29,569 bases of DNA from Microcaldota archaeon (GCA_027365215.1 DAHXNT010000002.1:1-29569), one strand, 5' to 3'; counted from the first letter of the stretch, positions 1-8,041 are shown. Numbers and translations: made by a program. Notes: generated by a model from the sequence alone, not told the origin.

Positions 1-1134
1 CTTCAGCGTCTTGCCTGAATCGGCTATGTCGTCCACGAGCAGCACGTAGTCCCTGCTTCCCACTTCTAGGTCGATGTAGTGCGGAAGTATGTATATCTTC
101 GGGCCGAGCCTGTTCACGTCCTCGTATGCGACCATCTGGAGCCCGTATATCTGGCCGACCTTGAGGCGTTCCGCCAGCATGTCCGCTATGACCATGCCTC
201 CGCGCTCTATGTAGAGTATGGCCTTGGGCCTGCCGTGCCTCTCGATCACCTCTTCGGCTATCCTGTCGGCCAGATGCTGCATCTCGGTGAAGCTCAGCCA
301 CTGGTATGTGCGGCCGTTCTCCTGGAACGCCAGCTCTGCCGGAACGCTCTCCGCACCAAATCCCTCCGGTTTTGGAACTACATACTCGACTTCCTCAGGC
401 AGCTCGTACCATCTCTTCTTGTCGCCCACCTTCGCCCTGAGCTTCCAGGCGAGGGTCTTCGGCCTTAGCGCGATCGCGTTCCTAAGATACTCTATCTCCT
501 CGCTTATCCTCCTCTTCTTCTTGGGCTCGAGGGACGAGCTCTCCAGATAGCCGTTCAGCTTCTCCAGGTTCATGGTCACGGTCCTGTAGAGCCCCCAGTC
601 TGCCGAGAGCAGATCCGCTATGTAACCGGAGTCAACGGATGTGTGCGTGTCTGAGTTCCCCATCTTGAGGTCGTGCATCAGCGCAAGCGAGTCCTTTATG
701 TCCTTCTCGTTGAGCTCGTAGACCTGCAGCTTCGTGAGCAGCAGATCCGAGGGAGGTATGGTTATGCTCGCCATCGAGAGCCTGCCCTTCAGCGGCAGCC
801 TGTGGCTCATCCTGAACTCGTCGATGAGCACGTCCACCTTCGTCTCTCCGTAGAAGTACTGCTGCCTGTTGGCGCCGTAAAGGGCGTTGAACCTGTCGTC
901 GGGCTGCAGGCCGTTCCTGACCAGGAATTTCCTGAGCTTCGCGGCATGCGAGCCGGGGGCGAACAGGTCTATGTCGTCGGATTCCCTGCCTAGCTCCTTG
1001 AGGGAGCGGCCGTTAGGCGCGAGATACGCGACAGCGAGGCCGCCGAGCAGCCTCAGGGATATGCCCTCCTCCTGCGCCTTGGAAACGAGCTCTATCGACT
1101 TGCTGAGCAGCTCGTTTTCCGCTTCGGCACCCAT
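1..1134 (-). CDS. Nucleotidyltransferase-phosphoribosyltransferase fusion (3' end cut by window edge)
   Basis: 378 codons are open to the window edge without a stop. The ATG at 1134 lies 6 nt after the stop of the upstream phosphoesterase. Residues about 20-150 look like an AbiEii/MNT-type nucleotidyltransferase: LLGGLAVAYLAP, then the acidic pair in ESDDIDLF, then the third acid in TKVDVLIDEF, so the metal-binding set appears complete. Residues about 285-378 look like a type I phosphoribosyltransferase: IERGGMVIADML followed by the PRPP loop VLLVDDIADSGKTL. Archaeal xanthine/guanine-type PRTases have this layout. The middle section contains a short basic stretch (PKKKRR). The fusion suggests nucleobase or nucleotide chemistry joined to nucleotidyl transfer; the substrate cannot be read from the sequence. 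Domain calls are good; the biological role is unknown. Confidence 0.8.
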   Translation of the reverse strand, partial: MGAEAENELLSKSIELVSKAQEEGISLRLLGGLAVAYLAPNGRSLKELGRESDDIDLFAPGSHAAKLRKFLVRNGLQPDDRFNALYGANRQQYFYGETKVDVLIDEFRMSHRLPLKGRLSMASITIPPSDLLLTKLQVYELNEKDIKDSLALMHDLKMGNSDTHTSVDSGYIADLLSADWGLYRTVTMNLEKLNGYLESSSLEPKKKRRISEEIEYLRNAIALRPKTLAWKLRAKVGDKKRWYELPEEVEYVVPKPEGFGAESVPAELAFQENGRTYQWLSFTEMQHLADRIAEEVIERHGRPKAILYIERGGMVIADMLAERLKVGQIYGLQMVAYEDVNRLGPKIYILPHYIDLEVGSRDYVLLVDDIADSGKTLK

Positions 1135-1140
1135 AATGCA

Positions 1141-2100
1141 TTACCCCTTGGTGAAGTTGTACTTCTCGACCTTTCCGTTGTTGAAGTCTATGATTATGCC
1201 GTTCAGCACCCCGGCGCTGTACTCACTTCCCGGGTTGAAGACAGGCACCTCAATGCCCTTCCTCGACCTTATGTAGTCGACGCCCATGGCCTCGTGTATG
1301 TGGCCATGCAGCCCGGCTATCGGCTGCCTCTCCTCGATTATCCTCCTGACTGCGGTGCTGCCGACCGAGACCATGCGCATGTACCCTGAGCCCACCTTCT
1401 GCCTCTTGTCGTTCGTCAGCTCAGGGGCCTTGTCTATCTTCGTGTCGAACGGCGGTACATGTATCGCGAACACGGCCCTGCTGGGATCTGTCTTGTCGGA
1501 TATCTTCGAAAGCTCCCTGTATATTGTCTCCTCGTCCCTCTCCCTTGGCGTGTCCCACGGCGTCCTGTTCGAGTAGCCGTAGCCCAGGAAGTCGTAGCCG
1601 CCTATGCGCGCCACGCTCCTGTCGAATTCCACTACGGTCTCGTTGGAGTTCTTCCTTATGTAATCCGCGACCTCGTCGTAGTCGTCGTTGCCAGCCATCA
1701 GGTAGATGTGCGCGCCCTGCGGCTTCAGCCTCTCTTCCGCCTTTTTCATGAACGACTCGAGGGATGCGACCATCTCCTCTATGAAGACGCGCTGGATGGC
1801 CTTCTTGTCCTCCCTGATGTCCTCGTACTCGCGCCTGTCCATGACCCTGTAGTACTCGCCGTTGACCCTTATCTCGTGCTCTATCTCCTCGAGGTCGCGC
1901 TCCTTCACCTTCTTGTCCTCGCCGAAGAGCTCGAGGCTGTACCTGTCGCCGTCCCTGACTATGGGCACGAGCACCTTGCCGGTCAGGTCTCCGCCTACGA
2001 CTATCTCCTTTATGCCGTAGAACTTCGCGGAGTTGACCAGCTTGTTCATGGCCAGCTCTGAGCCATGCAGGTCGGCCGCGAAGAATATTCTCAGCGACAT
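1141..2100 (-). CDS. Calcineurin-like metallophosphoesterase
   Basis: 319 aa. All five metallophosphoesterase motifs are visible in order: ADLHG near the N-terminus (D10, H12), GGDLTG (D38), AGNDDYD around residue 140, FAIHVPP around 215 and GLHGHIH around 265. The two-metal site therefore looks intact. The family hydrolyses phosphomono- or diesters, including nucleotides. There is an insert of about 95 residues, rich in charged and helical sequence (KKVKERDLEEIEHEI), between the second and third motifs. No signal peptide or membrane segment is seen, so it is cytosolic. It sits 13 nt downstream of the permease and 6 nt upstream of the NTase-PRTase, so the three are very probably one transcript. 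Substrate unknown. Confidence 0.88.
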   Translation of the reverse strand: MSLRIFFAADLHGSELAMNKLVNSAKFYGIKEIVVGGDLTGKVLVPIVRDGDRYSLELFGEDKKVKERDLEEIEHEIRVNGEYYRVMDRREYEDIREDKKAIQRVFIEEMVASLESFMKKAEERLKPQGAHIYLMAGNDDYDEVADYIRKNSNETVVEFDRSVARIGGYDFLGYGYSNRTPWDTPRERDEETIYRELSKISDKTDPSRAVFAIHVPPFDTKIDKAPELTNDKRQKVGSGYMRMVSVGSTAVRRIIEERQPIAGLHGHIHEAMGVDYIRSRKGIEVPVFNPGSEYSAGVLNGIIIDFNNGKVEKYNFTKG

Positions 2101-2113
2101 GTCAGCACCATTG

Positions 2114-3703
2114 CTATTCCGGAGGTATCTCCTTGAAAGCCATAGTTATGTCTATGCCCTTCTTGGCGTTGGCCCTCTTTGAGTACGTGTACAGCGCCAG
2201 TCCAGCGACGAACGAGGCCACTATGTAGCCGTATGCGAGGGCGTTGCCGCCCCACACGCTCGGGTAGGCGAAGAACTGGTACGTTATGTACCCGAACACG
2301 CCAGCCATGAGCAGGCCTGCTACCACCAGAGTCACCTTCGCGCCGATCTCCTTGTCGTGCCTTATGGCGTATACGACCGCGGACAGCGCTATGAACACGA
2401 AGTATATCATCGCCGCGGCGACCGCGCCGTAGAGCGAAGAGAACCTCCCGTACAGGAACGAGGCGCCGCCTATCAGCGCCACGGTAAGCACCAGGTCGAC
2501 GAGGTGCGCAGCTACTGGCGAGCCGTACTTGGGATGCACGTACGCCAGCTTTTCCGGAAGGAACCTGTCGAACGCCTGCGCGAAGATGTATCTCGAGAAC
2601 ACTATTATCCCGTATGCGAGTATCGCTAGGTCCCATATTATCCAGCCGAGCCCTATAACCAGGCTGAGTATGTACGAGTTCGATACGCCCATCGCGAGCG
2701 TCCAGAAGTTGAACGAGTAGTCATACACAAGGGATGGGTTCGTAAGCGCGCCGTTCACGAAGGCGAGCCCTCCCGCGAAGTACATCGCGGCGAATGCGCC
2801 GGTCACAAGCAGCATCACGATGACCGATGAAACCGGGACCGCCCAGCGCACCCCGCTCTTCCCCTTTATCTCTGAGGATACTGCGGGTGCGGCGTTCATC
2901 CACGGATATACGAATATCGCGAAGAACGGCAGCAGAAGGAGCAGGTTCCTGAAGTTGAATCCGTGGCCAGCCGTTGTCGCGGTGTACGCTCCTGCGACCT
3001 GTGCGTACGTCTGGTTGAAGCCCTGCGACTGCAGAGTAGCCACGTAGTTCTGGACTCCCGTACGGCCCGCGAACATCAGCGTGCCGATTGACAGCAGCAG
3101 TATAAGCACGCCCACCACTATCGCGGTGGTGACCAGCTTGTAGCCGATCTTCGGCCTGAAGATGTTGACAGCTATCAGTATGCCGAATATTACGGCCGCG
3201 ACGACGAACTGCAGCCCGGGCATGGCGCCGGCAGTGCCTCCCGGAAGGGCGAGGCCGAGCCACGCCGCACCGGTGTTGCCGAGTGATAGCCCCACAGAGC
3301 CTATCGCGAACACAGTTGAGAGGGATATGAGCGCAAGGAAGGCGAGCGTTTCCATGGTATAGCCCATGAACGCCAGCGAGCCGCCGAATAGGCCGCCGAA
3401 GACCCTGGACGTCCAGATGTAGTCCCCGCCGGTCCTGTGCACACGCCTGTTCATCATCGTGTACACCACGATCTGCGGTATGGAAAGGACGAACGCGAGC
3501 AGCGATGCGTAGACGAGATTGACACCGGCCATCGTGCTCAGGAAGAGGGTGGTGAGGCCGATCGTGGCGACAGCCGCGCCAGCGGACATGTCTCCCATGT
3601 TCAGGCTTATCGCGTCAAGGAACGACACGTGCTTCACGAGGCCGGTAGCCTGCCGAACAAAGACTTTCGTCTTACCATCACTCTTTTCGCTTTTGCCAAT
3701 CAT
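2114..3703 (-). CDS. APC-superfamily amino acid/polyamine-type permease
   Basis: 529 aa with about 12 to 13 hydrophobic segments. The N-terminus carries the APC signature (FLDAISLNMGDMSAGAAVATIG). This is followed by TM-rich sequence throughout and a C-terminal run of helices ending in a short basic tail (YSKRANAKKG). I chose the ATG at 3703 because a G-rich stretch (GCGGGGGTA) lies just upstream and because the 16 residues before it, if read from 3751, are polar and unlike the family. It would import an amino acid, amine or related compound across the membrane. Being first in an operon with a phosphoesterase and a PRTase makes a nucleobase or nucleotide-precursor substrate worth considering, but that is inference. 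Confidence 0.85.
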   Translation of the reverse strand: MIGKSEKSDGKTKVFVRQATGLVKHVSFLDAISLNMGDMSAGAAVATIGLTTLFLSTMAGVNLVYASLLAFVLSIPQIVVYTMMNRRVHRTGGDYIWTSRVFGGLFGGSLAFMGYTMETLAFLALISLSTVFAIGSVGLSLGNTGAAWLGLALPGGTAGAMPGLQFVVAAVIFGILIAVNIFRPKIGYKLVTTAIVVGVLILLLSIGTLMFAGRTGVQNYVATLQSQGFNQTYAQVAGAYTATTAGHGFNFRNLLLLLPFFAIFVYPWMNAAPAVSSEIKGKSGVRWAVPVSSVIVMLLVTGAFAAMYFAGGLAFVNGALTNPSLVYDYSFNFWTLAMGVSNSYILSLVIGLGWIIWDLAILAYGIIVFSRYIFAQAFDRFLPEKLAYVHPKYGSPVAAHLVDLVLTVALIGGASFLYGRFSSLYGAVAAAMIYFVFIALSAVVYAIRHDKEIGAKVTLVVAGLLMAGVFGYITYQFFAYPSVWGGNALAYGYIVASFVAGLALYTYSKRANAKKGIDITMAFKEIPPE

Positions 3704-4002
3704 GCGATACCCCCGCGATGAGTATCTAGCGCGAGCGCTAACGCTTAGCAAAGCTTAACAAAAGACCAAGCGAAAGCGCAGCGCACGACCCCCATCAGGA
3801 AAGAGGGCTGGCAATCTTTAAATGCTTTTCTGAAAGTGCATGCGCGTGCGGAGCTGCATGCTGCCCGGACCATTGCCGAGGTCAAGCAGGTATGGGTTTG
3901 CATAGTCGGACTAGCCCGTTTAAGGTTTTCCATTAATTTTCCGGGCGACGCAAGCGGTATCCATCAGAAGAGTTTATATTATTGCCAACACAAGAGCTTA
4001 CT
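3704..4002. other. Divergent intergenic region, permease / HerA-like ATPase
   Basis: About 300 bp without a convincing gene. It contains the 10-mer TAACGCTTAG at 3739-3748 behind the permease. A plus-strand TATA-like box (CTTTAAATG, 3816-3824) has no gene of its own downstream before 4003. A box at 3972-3980 (GTTTATATT) is placed for the ATPase. The stretch 3840-3915 is G+C-rich and could be transcribed from the 3816 box, but I could not fold it into a tRNA, SRP RNA or RNase P RNA. A 62-codon open frame on the minus strand has no family resemblance and is not called. Confidence 0.4.
3972..3980 (+). promoter_or_regulatory. TATA box of the HerA-like ATPase
   Basis: GTTTATATT fits the archaeal box A consensus. 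Its centre is about 26 nt upstream of an in-frame GTG at 4003, the spacing expected for a leaderless mRNA starting at that codon. This is the main reason for preferring 4003 to the TTG at 3982. Confidence 0.5.
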
Positions 4003-5583
4003 GTGGAGATAAACATCGCGCCTGACGTGAACCTTGACGCGCAGAGCGTTGTCACTGGCAGGGGCTGCGTCATCGGCCAGAGCGGCTCCGGCAAGTCGTA
4101 CCTCGTGGGCGTAATAGTCGAGGAGCTCTGCAGGAACGGCCTGCCGTTCCTAATAGTCGACACGGAGGGCGAGTACAGGTCGCTCAAGTCGATGTTCGAC
4201 GCGATTTGGGTAGGAGAAGACAAGAAGGCTGACGTTGGCACTGACATAGACTTCGCGCACCTCTTCGAGGAGAGCATGGAGAACCGCGTGCCGGTAATAC
4301 TAGACGTATCGGATGTCGTCAACAAGACCGCCTGCGTGTACAGGGCGCTCGAGACGCTGTACGGAGTAGAGGAGGAGAAGAGGTCCCCCTACCTTGTGAT
4401 AATGGAGGAGAGCGACAAGTTCTGCCCTCAGGTTGTGAGGCAGAAGATCAATCCAGTAGAAGAGATAAGCGTGCGCGGCAGGAAGAGGGGCATAGGCCTG
4501 CTCGTAGCCACGCAGAGGCCTGCGAACATAAGCAAGAACGTTCTCGCGCAGTGCTCGTACGGCTTCGTCGGCAAGCTGAGCATAGACAACGACCTGCAGG
4601 CCGTGAGCGTGCTGTTCGAGGGCAGGAGGACGCTAGAGCAGATACCGATGCTCGAGACGGGCACTTTCATGCCGTTCGGCCTGCCTGAGAGGAATCCCGT
4701 GAAAATCAAGAGCAGGCGGGTGCTTCACGTGGGCAGCACACCCACCATAGGCAGCTTCCAGAAGAAGGAGGTCAGGATGGGCAGCATACTCAAGGAGCTG
4801 AAGGCCGGAAAGGCTGCGGCTGCCTCCCAGAAACAGGCGGCGCGGACCAGAGCTGCATCGCAGATAGGCATGGATGCGGTCGAGGCAAGCTTCACGCAGG
4901 GCATGGCAGAGGAGTACGCCAAGAGGCTCGTGAGGAAGCAGTACCTGCTTTTCGGCAAGGAGGAGAGCGTGGATTCGGTTGAGCTCAGGTACTTCCAGGC
5001 TACCGAGTGCAAGCTCCGCGTGCCCACTTACAGGAAGAACGAGTATGTTGAAGGCTATGTCATACTTAGAGGAGACGCGTTCGTCCACATGCGCGAAGGC
5101 GAGGGAATCTCGTTCGAGAAGCCTGCAGGCGGCGGAAGGTATGGCAGGACGGGCAGGCTGGACGAGACGGATATGAAGGTGTTCCTAGAATTGGCGCATA
5201 AGAGGAAGGCGGACCGCGAAAGGCTTGCCGCGGCATCGGGAGCCAGCAGGCAGAAGACCGCGGGATCAATACGCAGGCTTGAGCGCGCAGGGCTCATCGA
5301 GGCCAGGAAGGGTTCGTATTACATGATCGACAACGCCAGCCATCTCAGGGAAACTCCGATAACGGCCGAGAAGTCGAAGATAGACGCCGACAGTATAGTC
5401 AACTACGACAGGGACATGTCGAAGGGAGCGCAGAAGCTTCTCATGGCGCTGTATCCCGGAAGCGAGATTCTTTCACGCACCGACATTTGCGTGCCGATGT
5501 ACGAGATAACACTAAGGCGCGGCAACCGCGTAAGGCTCTTCAGGATAGACGGACTGTACGGGAAGAGCCTCGAAGGCGTATGA
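4003..5583 (+). CDS. HerA/DUF87-type P-loop ATPase with C-terminal winged helix
   Basis: 526 aa from the GTG at 4003; a TTG at 3982 would add 7 residues. The N-terminus (VEINIAPDVNLDAQ) is the short beta segment usual before the HerA P-loop. Walker A is GQSGSGKS (residues 25-32), followed by LIVDTEGEY. The Walker B-like element is LVIMEESDKF near 135, and the motif GLLVATQRPANISKNVL is typical of HerA/VirB4-like DNA translocases. Residues about 395-445 (RKADRERLAAASGASRQKTAGSIRRLERAGLIEARKG) read as a winged helix, suggesting DNA binding. HerA works with NurA in archaeal end resection, but no NurA is adjacent here, so this may be a solitary paralogue. The gene stands alone between divergent and convergent neighbours. 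Confidence 0.82.
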   Translation: MEINIAPDVNLDAQSVVTGRGCVIGQSGSGKSYLVGVIVEELCRNGLPFLIVDTEGEYRSLKSMFDAIWVGEDKKADVGTDIDFAHLFEESMENRVPVILDVSDVVNKTACVYRALETLYGVEEEKRSPYLVIMEESDKFCPQVVRQKINPVEEISVRGRKRGIGLLVATQRPANISKNVLAQCSYGFVGKLSIDNDLQAVSVLFEGRRTLEQIPMLETGTFMPFGLPERNPVKIKSRRVLHVGSTPTIGSFQKKEVRMGSILKELKAGKAAAASQKQAARTRAASQIGMDAVEASFTQGMAEEYAKRLVRKQYLLFGKEESVDSVELRYFQATECKLRVPTYRKNEYVEGYVILRGDAFVHMREGEGISFEKPAGGGRYGRTGRLDETDMKVFLELAHKRKADRERLAAASGASRQKTAGSIRRLERAGLIEARKGSYYMIDNASHLRETPITAEKSKIDADSIVNYDRDMSKGAQKLLMALYPGSEILSRTDICVPMYEITLRRGNRVRLFRIDGLYGKSLEGV

Positions 5584-5637
5584 CGCCAGTAGGGGCTAAG
5601 CCGCATGCATGAGTCCGCATGCTAATCCTTTTGCCAG

Positions 5638-5690
5638 TAAGAAAACGAAAAAACAGAAGAAAAAAGGAAAGGAAAAGAAAAAAAGGAAGT
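5638..5690 (-). terminator. Oligo-T terminator of the HTH-DUF4382 gene
   Basis: The plus strand is a long run of A and AAG here, so the minus-strand transcript ends in several U-runs within 60 nt of the stop at 5698. This is the usual intrinsic signal for archaeal RNA polymerase. It lies between two convergent genes. Confidence 0.65.
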
Positions 5691-5697
5691 GGAGGGA

Positions 5698-7398
5698 TCA
5701 GCTCGCCGTCACGTTGACGGATGCCCTGGCCCCGTCCTCTCCCTGTACAACCACACTGTAGGTGTCGTTAACCACCGGCTCCAGCCTGATGTGCCCGTTG
5801 CCGAGCACTACGGGCCCAGTGAAGCTGAACGTAGCGGTCGAGTTCGGCGCCATCGTGTACCCGTTCCCTTCGAACTCCTGCCTCGAGAACGGAAGCACCA
5901 GGGTCCCGTTGGACGATACCGCGAACGTCAGGGCCTTTATATGCTGCGCCTGGAGGCCCACCTCAATCGCATTCTGCAGGCCCAGACCGAACGAGCCGTT
6001 CAACAGCACATTCGCGTTAGGCAGATTGCTCGCGTTCAACGCCACGCGTATGTGGTGCTCCTCGGCAGCCCTGACTATCGCCTCGATGCCGTTGAATGAC
6101 ATGTTGCCGGGGTATATCGTGGTGTTTATGTCGAGCGCGGGTATGCTTATGTCAACGCCCCCGTGTTCGGAGTTGTTCAGCACGAATATGGGGCGTATCC
6201 CGTTGTCGCTGCTGCTGTTGCTGCTCATGTTGTCCATGTTGGACATGCTGCCGTTCACGGTCAAGTTGCCCGAGCTTCCGCTGACTATGCCGGTGACCTT
6301 CGCATTTACTACGTACTGCCCGGGCGCCTGCTGCAGGGTATTCGCGCGCATTGCCGGGGCCTTTACCTGGTCATGCGATTCCACGTGCGCGTTCGCCATC
6401 AGGTATGGCGAGACGGTCACAGACATGTTGCCGAAAAGCGATATGTGCTTTATCTGTACCGGCACGTTCGCCGCGTTGTGCAGCGTGACAGAGAACGATG
6501 TCTGGTTGTTCGCCATCGATAGAGACGTGGATGTTATGCTCATGTTCGGCTGCACGTGCTCGAGCTCCGCCCTGGCGCTCTCGTTGAGCGAGGCCTTTGC
6601 TCCGAGCACCACGGAATGCGGCTTGCCCGGCACTATCACAGCCCTAACCGAAGGCACCATCACGAACACCGTAGAGTTGTTGGTGTATATCGCGACGACC
6701 GTGGGCGTGAAGTCTATGATGGCCTGGGTCGTGCCGTTTACAGCGCCAGACACTCCTGCGGTTATCATGCCGCTGGGCACCGTGACGTTGTACGTTGTGC
6801 CGTTTATCGCTATGCTGGCGGAATTTATCTTGAACCTCAGCATGTTAACCGTCGAGGAGTTCGGAACCGCTGCGGTAGCTATCACCTGCGACACGTTGAT
6901 GAGCTGCATGAGATCCAGGGTTCCGGATCCGCTGGCGTTGACCCATGCCGATGAGTTATGCCCTATGACATGCGCCTGCACCGACGAATATGCTATCATC
7001 AGCGCTGTGGTCCCTGCCGGGACCTGCGGCGGATCCGTAAGGCTCAATACCAGATTGCCGCTCTTTGGAGCTGTATGGCCGTAGGTCAGGCCGATAACGA
7101 TAAGGCCAATAACGACCACGACAGTCACTCCTATAGCTATCTTTCCAACCCCGTTCATACGGTTTTCCCCTCTTATGAATTTTTCAGCATTAAAATTAGG
7201 ATTCGCCCTGTAGTATTTCCACTTCTTTATGTGCTCGTTGCTGACCTCCTCTATGGCGCGCATGTTCCTGAGCTCTGTGATGTGCTGGCTCGCTGTAGCC
7301 TGGGATATGCCGAGCTTATCCGCTATCTCGGTCACGTTCATGTTACCAGACGACAGCAATTGTATTATCTGCCTCTTTGTCTCCCATGTCTTGCTCAT
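5698..7398 (-). CDS. Membrane-tethered winged-helix protein with external DUF4382 region
   Basis: 566 aa from the ATG at 7398, which has GGATGG about 5 nt upstream; ATG 7407 and TTG 7431 are alternatives. Residues 5-65 form an ArsR/MarR-like winged helix: ETKRQIIQLLSSGNMNVTEIADKLG, then SQATASQHITELRNM as recognition helix, then a wing. Residues 84-105 are one transmembrane helix (KIAIGVTVVVVIGLIVIGL). From 112 comes a DUF4382-like domain (LVLSLTDPPQVPAG, YSSVQAHV, GTLDLMQL, LRFKINSASIAINGT), then a long Ser/Thr/Asn-rich region to the end. More than twenty N-x-S/T sequons occur outside the membrane and none of note inside. The topology suggests a one-component regulator that senses outside and binds DNA inside; its own promoter carries repeats. 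It is monocistronic. The domain calls are solid, the signalling role is inferred. Confidence 0.83.
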   Translation of the reverse strand: MSKTWETKRQIIQLLSSGNMNVTEIADKLGISQATASQHITELRNMRAIEEVSNEHIKKWKYYRANPNFNAEKFIRGENRMNGVGKIAIGVTVVVVIGLIVIGLTYGHTAPKSGNLVLSLTDPPQVPAGTTALMIAYSSVQAHVIGHNSSAWVNASGSGTLDLMQLINVSQVIATAAVPNSSTVNMLRFKINSASIAINGTTYNVTVPSGMITAGVSGAVNGTTQAIIDFTPTVVAIYTNNSTVFVMVPSVRAVIVPGKPHSVVLGAKASLNESARAELEHVQPNMSITSTSLSMANNQTSFSVTLHNAANVPVQIKHISLFGNMSVTVSPYLMANAHVESHDQVKAPAMRANTLQQAPGQYVVNAKVTGIVSGSSGNLTVNGSMSNMDNMSSNSSSDNGIRPIFVLNNSEHGGVDISIPALDINTTIYPGNMSFNGIEAIVRAAEEHHIRVALNASNLPNANVLLNGSFGLGLQNAIEVGLQAQHIKALTFAVSSNGTLVLPFSRQEFEGNGYTMAPNSTATFSFTGPVVLGNGHIRLEPVVNDTYSVVVQGEDGARASVNVTAS

Positions 7399-7455
7399 GC
7401 GATCCATCCTTCGGCATTGATTATTGCCCAAAACTCCCTAATAGTCATTGGTAGC

Positions 7456-7468
7456 AATATATTAAAAA
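7456..7468 (-). promoter_or_regulatory. TATA box of the HTH-DUF4382 gene
   Basis: The minus strand reads TTTTTAATATATT. The expected start of transcription is near 7436, giving a leader of about 30-40 nt before the ATGs at 7407 and 7398. Confidence 0.55.
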
Positions 7469-7476
7469 CAGTTTCA

Positions 7477-7501
7477 TAACGCTTAGGTTTTGCTTAGGTT
7501 T
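7477..7501. repeat. Direct repeat GCTTAGGTTT x2, candidate operator
   Basis: GCTTAGGTTT occurs at 7481-7490 and again at 7492-7501, a spacing of 11 bp or about one helical turn. It lies directly upstream of the TATA box of the winged-helix gene. The first copy is preceded by TAA, making TAACGCTTAG (7477-7486), the same 10-mer found behind the permease at 3739-3748. Position and phasing suit a regulator-binding site, possibly for autoregulation. Confidence 0.4.
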
Positions 7502-7523
7502 AACAGTCGGAAACGCCTAATTT

Positions 7524-7578
7524 CCGCTATTTGCCCGCTATACTTTCGTATAGCGGATTGATAAGCCTTTCATAGCGG
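7524..7578. repeat. Nested inverted repeats of CCGCTAT
   Basis: Four copies of one 7-mer are arranged as two inverted pairs. The outer pair is CCGCTAT at 7524-7530 and ATAGCGG at 7572-7578. The inner pair is CCGCTATAC at 7535-7543 and GTATAGCGG at 7548-7556, with a 4-nt TTTC loop and a perfect 9-bp stem. The block lies between the end of L21e (7658) and the promoter of the winged-helix gene, both on the minus strand. It could be a multi-site operator or a structured RNA end. No long U-run follows, so it is not a classical terminator. Confidence 0.6.
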
Positions 7579-7657
7579 TGCCTGACTGACCGGTGGCTCC
7601 TGCGATTCGGGCAGAAGCAGCAGCTCGGGGCGAGAAGTACGCCTCAGGCCAATGCGA

Positions 7658-7942
7658 TTACGCCTTCTCGAGATGCAGGGCTGGCACGACAAGTTCCTTT
7701 ATGGACCTGAGCTGCCTGAGCTCCACGACATAGGCGTCGCCGCGCTTGCCGGTGACCTTGCCTACCTTTCCCCTGTATCTGGGGTGCGGCGCGTTCCTGT
7801 AGTTGTGCTTCGGCACTATGGCTACCGTGTCGCCAATCTCGAATGACTTCACGTAATGGTTGACGCTGAGCTTCGAGGGCTTGAAATGCCTCGCTATGTT
7901 TCTGGTGCGGCCCGAGAACTGGCCTTTTGAGTTTTTAGACAT
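7658..7942 (-). CDS. rpl21e: Large ribosomal subunit protein L21e
   Basis: 94 aa, the normal length for the archaeal family. The conserved core is clear: FEIGDTVAIVPKHNYRNAPHPRYRGKVGKVTGKRGDAYVVE (in pieces: PHPRYRGKVG and GKRGDAYVVEL), ending in the ELVVPALHL segment. The ATG at 7942 is chosen because it gives the usual basic N-terminus (MSKNSKGQFSGRTRN). It is preceded by GAGAGTGAA and by a minus-strand TATA element near 7985-7997. In many archaea this gene is followed by rpoF and DUF655; here those two lie about 8 kb away at 15207-16167. It is divergent from the TBP gene. Confidence 0.93.
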   Translation of the reverse strand: MSKNSKGQFSGRTRNIARHFKPSKLSVNHYVKSFEIGDTVAIVPKHNYRNAPHPRYRGKVGKVTGKRGDAYVVELRQLRSIKELVVPALHLEKA

Positions 7943-8007
7943 GAAATTCACTCTCTGCAAACTGTACTGAAAAGAGCCGAAAAGCAATAATTATAAGCAC
8001 AGTAACC

Positions 8008-8016
8008 TATTTATAG
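8008..8016 (+). promoter_or_regulatory. TATA box of the TBP gene
   Basis: TATTTATAG. A start 24-27 nt downstream falls near 8037, which places the ATGs at 8042 and 8048 just behind the mRNA 5' end. It would exclude the ATG at 8024. Confidence 0.55.
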
Positions 8017-8041
8017 CTTAATAATGATATCTGTGTGGTGT

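Noticed and set aside
3840..3915. Candidate tRNA or SRP RNA
   Set aside because: No TTCRA T-loop or acceptor stem, and no conserved SRP helix 8 loop could be found.
5762..7084. Long open frame on the plus strand (about 440 codons)
   Set aside because: It is antisense to the HTH-DUF4382 gene, is Cys/Met-rich with no family resemblance, and the minus-strand product has clear domains.
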